This document shows, in pieces, positions 1 through 5,723 of a DNA stretch of 9,046 nucleotides (position 1 is the stretch's first letter; every line of letters starts with the position of its first letter). The DNA is from Candidatus Saccharimonadota bacterium. Lineage in GTDB: Bacteria > Patescibacteriota > Saccharimonadia > Saccharimonadales > Saccharimonadaceae. Both the position numbers and the translations under genes were made by a program. The notes below the pieces were generated by a model that was given only the letters and a program-made list of their open reading frames with translations, did no database searches and was not told the DNA's origin. The DNA lies in NCBI GenBank assembly GCA_905373345.1, contig CAJPSU010000021.1, forward strand, positions 1-9,046. Direction: 5' to 3'.

Positions 1-1
1 C

Positions 2-1681
2 ATTACAAGCGTCACTGCGCCGACATTCACTCTTCGGTGTAGCGAGCTTGGCGGTCATGTGACGCTGTACATTGATGGTGTTGCTCGCGGGACAGCAGCC
101 TGTACTGCTATTGGCCCGGTGACTGTCGTGACATCGTCCGCGCTAAGCGATGGTTCGCACACAGTCACATTCACTGAATCTGATGCGCTCAACAACGAAT
201 CAGCTGCTTCACCAAGCCTTGTTGTCGTGATAGATACGACACCGCCGCCAGCGCCGGTTATTACCGTTAACAGTATTACGCCGGATAATATCATTAATAT
301 AGCCGAGTCAAAAACCAACCAAACAGTTACAGGCGCTGTCACTGGAGCGAGGGAAGGTGATTTGGTTACAGTTACCGTTAATGGGGTCGCGAAGACTACG
401 CATGTTGCTGCCGGCGGCACTTGGTCTGTAACTGTTGCCGGCAGCGACCTTGCTGCTGATGCTAATCATGCGGTTGACGTGCGCATTACAACTGCCGATG
501 ATGCCGGCAACCAGTCTACGGGTACGGTAAGCAAGCAGTATGTTGTAGATACTGATGTTGTTGCTCGGCCTGCTACGCCGCATCTTGATCCGTCGTCTGA
601 CACTGGTGCGAGCAATACGGACAATATCACAAGCACTCTCACGCCAACGATTGTTGATTTTGTGTGCGCACGCGCAGGCGATACGCTAAAGCTGTATGAT
701 AACGGCGTTTTATTCAAGACGATTGTTTGTACGAGTGCAGGTACGCATTCCGTAACAATGAATCCGCCGCTTTCTGAAGGTACGCATGCGATTACGTACA
801 CAACGACTACTTCGTCTGGTAATGTTTCCGAACCATCACACCCGCTGTCGCTGGTTATCGATACGACTGCGCCAACCGGCTCGCTCACTACGAGAAAAAC
901 GAGCGATCAGACGCCGGCGTTAACAGGGAACGTTGATGATCCGCACGCTACAATTACAGTAAAGATTGGTGGCGTGACCTACAATGCTATTAATAATGGC
1001 GATGGCACGTGGACATTGCCGGATAATAGTATTGCGCCAGCTCTTGCTGAAGGCGACCATGATATCACAATTACATTTACAGATCTTGCTGGCAACGTAT
1101 ATACAACACCAAACACGCTTAAGCTTTCGATTTCGATTAACCCTCCGGTTGTAACGAAATCGTCAAAATTTCTTAACCGGCAAACGAATGAAGTGGAGTG
1201 GACGATCTCAATTCGTAATCCGAATGATGCAACGCAAACCGTTTCAGCCACCGACCAGTTACCGGGTCAGAGCACATTTGTTGCGAATAGCGCTGCCTGT
1301 GCCGTAACGAGTACTAACTCGACGATTAATACGTGTAATTTTGATCAGCCAGTTAATCCAACGCGCCTTAATGTCGTTGTCGCCCTTGCTGCGAATGAGA
1401 CGCTTACAGTGAACGTTCGAACAACGACTGCGCTTGATCGTGCGACTGTTACAAATACGGTAAGCGCTCAGTTTACTGCCGACACTGATCCTGACGCTAC
1501 TGTTGTCGCTAATGCCACTGAAATATTAGCGATTAGTCGTCCAGTAATACCTAATCCTGGCGAAGTTATCAGTAACGTAACTGCTTCTCTCGCAAGCACT
1601 GGTACAAATGTGTTTGCTATTGCTGCATGTGCTGGTGTTTGTATTGGTGGCGCGGTGATAGTGTGGAGGAAAAGGAGCTAA
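2..1681 (+). CDS. Ig-like repeat surface protein with DUF11-like module and C-terminal sorting signal (5' end outside window)
   Basis: This is probably a cell-surface adhesin or stalk protein. The reading frame is open from base 2, so a GTG at 59 is internal and the gene begins outside the window. Numbering residues from that GTG, Ig-like beta-sandwich modules are marked by recurrent linkers of the type (V)IDTT-P at residues 58-64, 163-170 and 267-272, about 105 residues apart. A DUF11-like module follows at about 361-470, with its typical WTISIRNPN and DQLPG segments. The C-terminus has LASTG at 511-515, a hydrophobic stretch and WRKRS. Paired cysteines (codons 38-40 and 101-103; C203/C224; C414/C426) could form disulfides outside the cell. 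The protein is rich in Thr, Ser, Val and Asn and has no catalytic motif. Its ligand cannot be read from sequence. The family type is confident; the adhesive role is inferred. Confidence 0.85.
   Translation: MTSVTAPTFTLRCSELGGHVTLYIDGVARGTAACTAIGPVTVVTSSALSDGSHTVTFTESDALNNESAASPSLVVVIDTTPPPAPVITVNSITPDNIINIAESKTNQTVTGAVTGAREGDLVTVTVNGVAKTTHVAAGGTWSVTVAGSDLAADANHAVDVRITTADDAGNQSTGTVSKQYVVDTDVVARPATPHLDPSSDTGASNTDNITSTLTPTIVDFVCARAGDTLKLYDNGVLFKTIVCTSAGTHSVTMNPPLSEGTHAITYTTTTSSGNVSEPSHPLSLVIDTTAPTGSLTTRKTSDQTPALTGNVDDPHATITVKIGGVTYNAINNGDGTWTLPDNSIAPALAEGDHDITITFTDLAGNVYTTPNTLKLSISINPPVVTKSSKFLNRQTNEVEWTISIRNPNDATQTVSATDQLPGQSTFVANSAACAVTSTNSTINTCNFDQPVNPTRLNVVVALAANETLTVNVRTTTALDRATVTNTVSAQFTADTDPDATVVANATEILAISRPVIPNPGEVISNVTASLASTGTNVFAIAACAGVCIGGAVIVWRKRS
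20..1138 (+). repeat. Four tandem Ig-like modules of two alternating subtypes (protein-level repeat)
   Basis: The modules diverge at DNA level but line up as protein. Modules 1 and 3 share a segment with two cysteines exactly 21 residues apart, enclosing a strand-turn-strand LYIDGV or LYDNGV. Modules 2 and 4 lack cysteines and instead carry VTVNGV or VKIGGV followed by GTWSV or GTWTL. The order is therefore A-B-A-B before the DUF11-like module. More copies may lie upstream of the window. Confidence 0.7.
1589..1678 (+). other. C-terminal LASTG cell-wall sorting signal
   Basis: The last 30 residues read LASTG, a spacer, a hydrophobic stretch of about 20 residues (starting VFAIAACAGVCIGG) and a basic tail WRKRS. 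This is the three-part layout of a sortase substrate. The Pro-to-Ala change in the pentapeptide matches the LAXTG preference described for class E sortases of Actinobacteria. Sortase would cleave between Thr and Gly and link the protein to the envelope. No sortase gene is in the window. If the motif is not used, the segment still works as a single-pass membrane anchor. Confidence 0.7.
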
Positions 1682-1686
1682 CGGAG

Positions 1687-1692
1687 TAATAT
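1687..1692 (+). promoter_or_regulatory. Possible -10 element (TAATAT) for a leaderless ftsK transcript
   Basis: TAATAT lies eight bases before the ftsK ATG, close to the spacing expected if transcription started at the start codon. No convincing -35 box is present, and there is no TG extension. The purine run AGGAAAGG touches the ATG with no spacer, and GGAG at 1683-1686 lies 14 bases away, so neither is a well-placed Shine-Dalgarno sequence. This is weaker than the similar elements at 5711 and 7525. Confidence 0.3.
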
Positions 1693-1700
1693 AGGAAAGG

Positions 1701-3914
1701 ATGGCGAAAAGAAAATCAACCAAACGTGCGGCAACACGCCGCAAAGCAGCACCGCAGCACGAGTTGCCGGAGGGGTATTGGCAGCAGGCAGCGGCAGTGC
1801 TGTTGATGGCGTTTGCGGTGCTGATTATTGTGTCGTGGTTTGGCGCGGGCGGTCCGGTGTTGGATTGGCTGCAGCATACGCTGCAAGATATGATTGGCTG
1901 GGCGGTGTATGTTGTGCCGATCGTTGCAGTCTTCATTGCGGTGGAAACGTTTCGCGCTGAAGATAATAGGCTGCCGTTTAGTGTGAAGTTTACGTCGCTG
2001 CTTGCGGTTGTATGGTGCAGCGGTATGTGCGGGTTGCTGATGGCGAAGCAGGGTAATCGTCCGTCAGGCGGTGGTTTGCTGGGCGATAGCATGAACTCGT
2101 TGATGTTGTCGCTCGTGAGCGCGCCCGTCGGGATTTTTATATACATCTTGCTGCTTGTGTTCACGATGACATTCATATTTCAATTGTCATTTGATAATGT
2201 GCTGCAGTTTTTCAAAACAGCGGTAATGTCAAGCAGAGAAAAGGTGGAAAATGAAGCAAACGTCGAGATAATGCGCAAAGCCGCCAAGCCGAAAGCGATG
2301 AGCGAATTCAAACTCAACGAAGGCGTCCCTACGATGACCGAGGCGGATAAGAAGAAGTCGAAACTCGCGGCGCTGCACGCTCGTGAAAAGAAAGATGAGC
2401 CGGAAGAAAAAGCCGCGATGCTTGCGGTGAGCGATCCGAACTGGCAGTTTCCGAGTCTTGATTTGCTTGAAAAGAGCCAATCACCCGCTGATGTGGGCGA
2501 TATCAAGCAAAACGCGGGTATTATTCAGGATACGCTGCACGAATTTAATATTGACGTCGAAATGGAGGGCGCAAATATTGGTCCAAAGGTAACGCAGTAT
2601 ATGTTGCGACCGCCTGCTGGCATTAAGCTAAATCGCATTACGGCGCTTGAGACAAACATTGCGTTGAATCTAGCGGCGTCAAGCCTGCGTATGGAAGCGC
2701 CAATTCCAGGTAAAAAGGCTGTCGGTATTGAAGTACCAAATAAAAAAGCGGCTGATGTGCGCCTCTACGGCATTCTAAACAGCAGCGAGTGGCGTAAGAG
2801 TAAAGCGCCGCTCAGCATTGCTATTGGCAAAGATATTTCGGGGCAGCCGTTTGTCGGCGAACTTAATAAAATGCCGCACCTATTAGTGGCAGGGCAAACG
2901 GGCAGCGGTAAGTCGGTGATGATTAATACGCTGTTGTGCAGCTTGCTATACCGAAACGCACCAAGCGATCTAAAACTCATCCTTGTTGACCCGAAACAGG
3001 TCGAAATGGCGCCTTATCAAGATATTCCACATTTGTTAACGCCGGTGATCGTCGAGCCGGAAAAGACGGTAAGCGCGCTAAAATGGGCTGTGAATGAAAT
3101 GGAGCGCCGTTACACGCTTCTCGCAGATGAACGTGTGCGCGATATTAAGACATATAATCAGAAGGTTGAGTCGAAGGGCAAGAAAATTGGCGTTCAAGAT
3201 GAGGCGGGTAATGTACAGCAAGTTGATGGCGGTAAGATGCCGTACATCGTGATCGTGATTGACGAGATGGCGGACTTAATGATGATCGCGAAGCGTGACG
3301 TTGAAGCGCTGATCGTGCGGATCGCGCAGAAAGCGCGTGCAGTCGGTATACACCTGGTGCTGGCGACGCAGCGTCCGAGCGTGGACGTAATCACCGGACT
3401 TATTAAAGCGAACGTGCCGGCGCGTATCGCCTTTACTGTGGCGAGCCAGACGGATAGTATTACAATTTTAGACCAAGCGGGCGCAGAGAAACTGCTGGGG
3501 CAAGGCGACATGCTCATGAAAACCGCGAGCATGCCGAAGCCGAAGCGCATCCAAGGCGCGTGGGTGATGGACAACGAGGTGAATAAAATTACTGATCATT
3601 TGCGCATGCAGTTGGCGCCGCAGTATAATAATGAAATTATCAGCCAGCCGGTGCAGCTTAACGGCAAAGGCGGCGTAGTGATGGATTTCGGCAACGAGGG
3701 TGGCGACGATATGTTCCGCGATGCGGTGAATGTCGTTGTGCAAATGCGCAAAGCATCGACAAGTTTGTTGCAGCGCAAATTGCGCATCGGCTATTCGCGG
3801 GCGGCGCGTATTATTGAAGAGATGGAAGAGCAGGGAATTATCGGACCGGCGGACGGTTCGCGTCCGCGTGAAGTACTCATCAGCAGCGTCGATGAGCTCA
3901 ATAATGGCTCCTAG
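1701..3914 (+). CDS. ftsK: DNA translocase FtsK/SpoIIIE
   Basis: This is a membrane-anchored hexameric ATPase that pumps chromosomal DNA through the closing division septum. The 737-residue protein starts with a very basic cytoplasmic tail (1-20), followed by four predicted membrane segments at about 28-47, 66-83, 96-114 and 140-161. A short charged linker rich in Lys and Glu follows (about 180-250), much shorter than in E. coli FtsK and closer to SpoIIIE-type proteins. The motor domain has Walker A GQTGSGKS at 398-405 (K404) and Walker B IVIDEMAD around D521-E522. The C-terminal gamma winged-helix domain, which reads DNA polarity sequences, begins near residue 667 (GGDDMF) and includes LLQRKLRIGYSRAARIIEEM. 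The start at 1701 is the first ATG that keeps the basic N-terminus. The TAG stop lies inside the -35 box of the next promoter. All motor motifs are intact. Confidence 0.96.
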   Translation: MAKRKSTKRAATRRKAAPQHELPEGYWQQAAAVLLMAFAVLIIVSWFGAGGPVLDWLQHTLQDMIGWAVYVVPIVAVFIAVETFRAEDNRLPFSVKFTSLLAVVWCSGMCGLLMAKQGNRPSGGGLLGDSMNSLMLSLVSAPVGIFIYILLLVFTMTFIFQLSFDNVLQFFKTAVMSSREKVENEANVEIMRKAAKPKAMSEFKLNEGVPTMTEADKKKSKLAALHAREKKDEPEEKAAMLAVSDPNWQFPSLDLLEKSQSPADVGDIKQNAGIIQDTLHEFNIDVEMEGANIGPKVTQYMLRPPAGIKLNRITALETNIALNLAASSLRMEAPIPGKKAVGIEVPNKKAADVRLYGILNSSEWRKSKAPLSIAIGKDISGQPFVGELNKMPHLLVAGQTGSGKSVMINTLLCSLLYRNAPSDLKLILVDPKQVEMAPYQDIPHLLTPVIVEPEKTVSALKWAVNEMERRYTLLADERVRDIKTYNQKVESKGKKIGVQDEAGNVQQVDGGKMPYIVIVIDEMADLMMIAKRDVEALIVRIAQKARAVGIHLVLATQRPSVDVITGLIKANVPARIAFTVASQTDSITILDQAGAEKLLGQGDMLMKTASMPKPKRIQGAWVMDNEVNKITDHLRMQLAPQYNNEIISQPVQLNGKGGVVMDFGNEGGDDMFRDAVNVVVQMRKASTSLLQRKLRIGYSRAARIIEEMEEQGIIGPADGSRPREVLISSVDELNNGS

Positions 3915-3940
3915 ACAATTACGCGCGAAATTGCTATAAT
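3912..3940 (+). promoter_or_regulatory. Sigma-70-type promoter for the rpsF operon
   Basis: A -35 box TAGACA (3912-3917, five of six matches to TTGACA) and a perfect -10 box TATAAT (3935-3940) are separated by exactly 17 bases. The -10 box is also extended by TGC directly upstream (3932-3934). Transcription should start near 3947, giving a leader of about 68 bases before rpsF. The first three bases of the -35 box are the ftsK stop codon TAG. It looks like a strong constitutive promoter, as expected for ribosomal protein genes. Confidence 0.85.
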
Positions 3941-3960
3941 TACCCTGATATTAAACCTAA

Positions 3961-3994
3961 GGTTGCGTGCGATAACGCAACCATCCGTACGGAT
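3961..3994 (+). promoter_or_regulatory. Structured rpsF leader: two hairpins, candidate S6:S18 autoregulatory site
   Basis: GGTTGCGT (3961-3968) pairs perfectly with ACGCAACC (3975-3982), giving an 8-bp stem with a six-base loop. The perfect 12-base palindrome ATCCGTACGGAT (3983-3994) follows at once, and then the Shine-Dalgarno sequence AAAGGAGGT (3998-4006). Neither hairpin is followed by a T-run, so this is not an intrinsic terminator. Many bacteria carry an S6:S18-binding RNA in the rpsF leader that mimics the 16S rRNA site. GGATACC (3991-3997) resembles GGAAUACC near that site in E. coli 16S rRNA, and a CCG lies at 3985-3987. The stems are seen in the sequence; the regulatory role is inferred. 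Confidence 0.55.
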
Positions 3995-4014
3995 ACCAAA
4001 GGAGGTAATAACGT

Positions 4015-4374
4015 ATGAAAGAGTACGAATTGACCGTGTTAATTCGTCCTGATCGCGAGGTGGAGCTTGATAAGAGTTTAGGCGTGGTCAAAAAGCTTGT
4101 GTCCGACAATGGCGGCAAGCTGCTGTCGGAAGATAATTGGGGTAAAAAACGCCTCGCATATAAAATTAAAGGCGAAGATTTCGCCGTCTATGTACTGTTG
4201 AATGTCGAATTGCCAGCCGCGGCGCCGCTGAAAATCAGTAATGCGCTTAATATTAGCGATGACGTGATTCGCTATCTGCTCGTGAAAGTCGACGAAAAAG
4301 CGCGTGCCGCACTCGCGGAAGCAAAAAAGCGCGCTGAAGAACGCGGCGAAGCGAGCAGTGATTCGGAAGCGTAA
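4015..4374 (+). CDS. rpsF: Small ribosomal subunit protein bS6
   Basis: S6 binds the central domain of 16S rRNA as a heterodimer with S18, encoded two genes downstream. The 119-residue protein has the family's ferredoxin-like fold: an opening strand MKEYELTVLIRP, a helix with DKSLGVVKKLV, then WGKKRLAYKIKG and YVLLNVELPA, and a final strand near VIRYLLVKVDE. After about residue 95 comes a charged tail rich in Ala, Glu and Lys, as in many S6 proteins. The start is fixed by AAAGGAGGT eight bases upstream. This is the first gene of the rpsF-ssb-rpsR cluster found across bacteria, here transcribed from its own promoter. Confidence 0.96.
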   Translation: MKEYELTVLIRPDREVELDKSLGVVKKLVSDNGGKLLSEDNWGKKRLAYKIKGEDFAVYVLLNVELPAAAPLKISNALNISDDVIRYLLVKVDEKARAALAEAKKRAEERGEASSDSEA

Positions 4375-4380
4375 TAGTAA
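4372..4380 (+). other. Three consecutive in-frame stop codons at the end of rpsF
   Basis: The rpsF frame ends TAA TAG TAA with no sense codon between. This tandem stop would block readthrough toward ssb, whose Shine-Dalgarno sequence (AAGGAGGAGGT, 4386-4396) starts five bases later. Confidence 0.9.
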
Positions 4381-4399
4381 ACCATAAGGAGGAGGTCTT

Positions 4400-4855
4400 A
4401 TGGCAAAGGGGTTTAATAAAGTAATACTCATGGGCAACCTGACACGCGATGTTGAGGTGCGCACGACGGCGAGCGGGCAAAGTGTAGCAAACTTCAGCCT
4501 TGCTATTAGCCGCAGCTGGCGCGGGCAGGACGGTCAGCAGCAAGATCAGACCAGTTTTATTAACTGTGTGGCGTGGGGCAAAGTTGGCGACATTATCGCG
4601 CAATATGTGCATAAAGGTTCGCCGCTGCTCGTGAGCGGCCGCTTGGATCAGCGTAGTTACCAAGATAAGGACGGTAATAAGCGTTCAGCGGTTGAAGTCG
4701 TTGTCGAAGATTTCAATTTTGTCGGCAGCGGACGCAGCGATAATTCGTCGCCCAGCGCGCCAAGCAGCAATCAATCAACCAATAGCAAATCACAAGATGT
4801 CGTGATTGAGGATATCGACGATAAGCCGATTGACCTCAGCGAGATCCCATTCTAA
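4400..4855 (+). CDS. ssb: Single-stranded DNA-binding protein
   Basis: SSB coats single-stranded DNA in replication, recombination and repair and recruits partner enzymes through its C-terminal tip. The 151-residue protein has an OB-fold at about 1-110, with family segments FNKVILMGNLTRD, FINCVAWGKVGD and LLVSGRLDQRSYQDKDGNKR. A flexible linker rich in Ser, Asn and Gln follows at about 113-132. The acidic tail ends in DLSEIPF, matching the conserved acidic tip that ends in IPF or LPF. A strong Shine-Dalgarno sequence AAGGAGGAGGT lies at 4386-4396. Its place between the S6 and S18 genes is the usual bacterial arrangement. Nothing is missing or unusual. Confidence 0.97.
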   Translation: MAKGFNKVILMGNLTRDVEVRTTASGQSVANFSLAISRSWRGQDGQQQDQTSFINCVAWGKVGDIIAQYVHKGSPLLVSGRLDQRSYQDKDGNKRSAVEVVVEDFNFVGSGRSDNSSPSAPSSNQSTNSKSQDVVIEDIDDKPIDLSEIPF

Positions 4856-4867
4856 GGAGTTTTCAGT

Positions 4868-5068
4868 ATGACAAAGCGATTACGCAAGGACGTGCCTGTC
4901 GCGTTTGACTACAAAGACGTAAAGACACTGTTGCGGTTTATTGATCCGTACGGTCAGATTGAGCCGATTGGCAAAACCGGCTTGACCGCCAAGCAACAGC
5001 GGCAGCTAGCGCGCGAGATAAAACGTGCGCGCCATTTGGCGATGATGCCGTTCGTATCGCAAGGGTAA
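4868..5068 (+). CDS. rpsR: Small ribosomal subunit protein bS18
   Basis: S18 pairs with S6 and binds the 16S rRNA platform. The protein has 66 residues, somewhat shorter than the E. coli protein (about 75). It contains the family core DYKDVKTLLRFIDPYGQI, then KTGLTAKQQRQLAREIKRAR, and ends HLAMMPFV. It has no cysteine, so it is a zinc-free form. The Shine-Dalgarno sequence AAGGAG (4854-4859) overlaps the ssb stop codon, and the gap between the two genes is only 12 bases, so translation of the two is probably coupled. Confidence 0.96.
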   Translation: MTKRLRKDVPVAFDYKDVKTLLRFIDPYGQIEPIGKTGLTAKQQRQLAREIKRARHLAMMPFVSQG

Positions 5069-5149
5069 CGGTGGAAAATTTTTCAGCGCATGACTACCGT
5101 GCTGGTCGTGCGCTGGCGAGCATTTCTACAGGATAAACAAAGGAGGTGT

Positions 5150-5710
5150 ATGTATCAACCAACCGATTTGAAAAAAGGCATTGTTTGCCAGATTGACGGG
5201 CAGCCGTACCGTGTTACGGAATATAACCAAAAAGTTATGGGGCGCGGCGGCTCAATCGTGAACGTGAAATTGAAGAATTTAATCACAGGGGCGGTAATTC
5301 CTAAAACATTTAAGGGACAGGAAAAAATTGAGCCGGCCGAGGTGGCAAGCCGCTCAGTGCAGTATTTATATAATGATGGATCGGCGTTTTTCTTCATGGA
5401 TCCGGAAAGCTTCGAACAGTTTGAGTTGCCGGCAGACGTTGTGGGCGATGCAAAACAATATTTGAAAGAAGGCGACGAGTTAGCGCTGCAATTTTTCGGC
5501 GAGCGCGTTATTACTGTTGAGCTGCCAAAAAATCTGTATCTGGAAGTGACTTATACCGAAGATGTCGTTAAAGGCGACACGACCTCAAGCGTCTTGAAAG
5601 ATGCGACGCTTGAAACGGGCGCTGTCGTGAAAGTGCCAGCGTTTATTAAAGTTGGCGATGTAATCTCAATTGACACGACAACGGGCGAATACCGCGAGCG
5701 CAAAAAGTAG
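5150..5710 (+). CDS. efp: Elongation factor P
   Basis: EF-P enters the ribosomal E site and relieves stalling at proline runs. An upstream in-frame ATG at 5090 would add 20 residues unlike the family. The ATG at 5150 follows AAAGGAGGT (5139-5147) and gives 186 residues, the usual length. Domain I, KOW-like (about 4-62), includes GQPYRVTEYNQ and LKNLITGAVIPKTF. An OB domain lies at about 66-125. The C-terminal OB domain holds the family signature around LEVTYTEDVVKGDTTS and LETGAVVKVPAFI. The tip loop reads VMGRGGS, with Arg32 where E. coli has the lysylated Lys34, and it lacks the Pro of the common PGK/PGR loop. No modification enzyme gene is nearby. The 81-base gap after rpsR shows no clear promoter or terminator, so cotranscription with rpsR is likely. 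Confidence 0.95.
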   Translation: MYQPTDLKKGIVCQIDGQPYRVTEYNQKVMGRGGSIVNVKLKNLITGAVIPKTFKGQEKIEPAEVASRSVQYLYNDGSAFFFMDPESFEQFELPADVVGDAKQYLKEGDELALQFFGERVITVELPKNLYLEVTYTEDVVKGDTTSSVLKDATLETGAVVKVPAFIKVGDVISIDTTTGEYRERKK

Positions 5711-5716
5711 TATACT
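5711..5716 (+). promoter_or_regulatory. -10 element (TATACT) seven bases before the hydrolase start codon
   Basis: TATACT follows the efp stop codon directly and ends seven bases before ATG 5724. A transcript from it would begin at or next to the start codon, giving a leaderless mRNA. The sequence at the 17-base-spaced -35 position (AATACC) is poor. A perfect TTGACA at 5670-5675 is too far upstream, with 35 bases between the boxes. The AAAGAG just before the ATG is too close to act as a normal ribosome binding site. Confidence 0.5.
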
Positions 5717-5723
5717 AAAGAGC

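Noticed and set aside
466..888. Long antisense reading frames across the Ig-repeat gene
   Set aside because: They are rich in Ser, Thr and Val as a mirror of the repeat-coding strand, have no recognisable domain, and lie opposite a clear coding frame.
4943..4952. Ten-base match (ATCCGTACGG) between the rpsF leader palindrome and the rpsR coding sequence, possibly a second regulatory site
   Set aside because: It encodes the ordinary DPYG segment of S18, and a ten-base match between a short leader and about 9 kb is not surprising by chance; no matching hairpin surrounds it.
5069..5138. Possible terminator or promoter between rpsR and efp (GGAAAATTTTTC region)
   Set aside because: The short AT-rich inverted repeat has no GC stem followed by a T-run, and no pair of promoter boxes at normal spacing was found.
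5090..5149. N-terminal extension of EF-P starting at ATG 5090
   Set aside because: The added 20 residues do not resemble EF-P, and the ATG at 5150 follows a Shine-Dalgarno sequence and gives the normal family length.
5670..5723. Earlier start of the serine hydrolase inside efp
   Set aside because: It would overlap efp by 41 bases and has no ribosome binding site; the ATG at 5724 sits just after efp with a -10 element placed before it.
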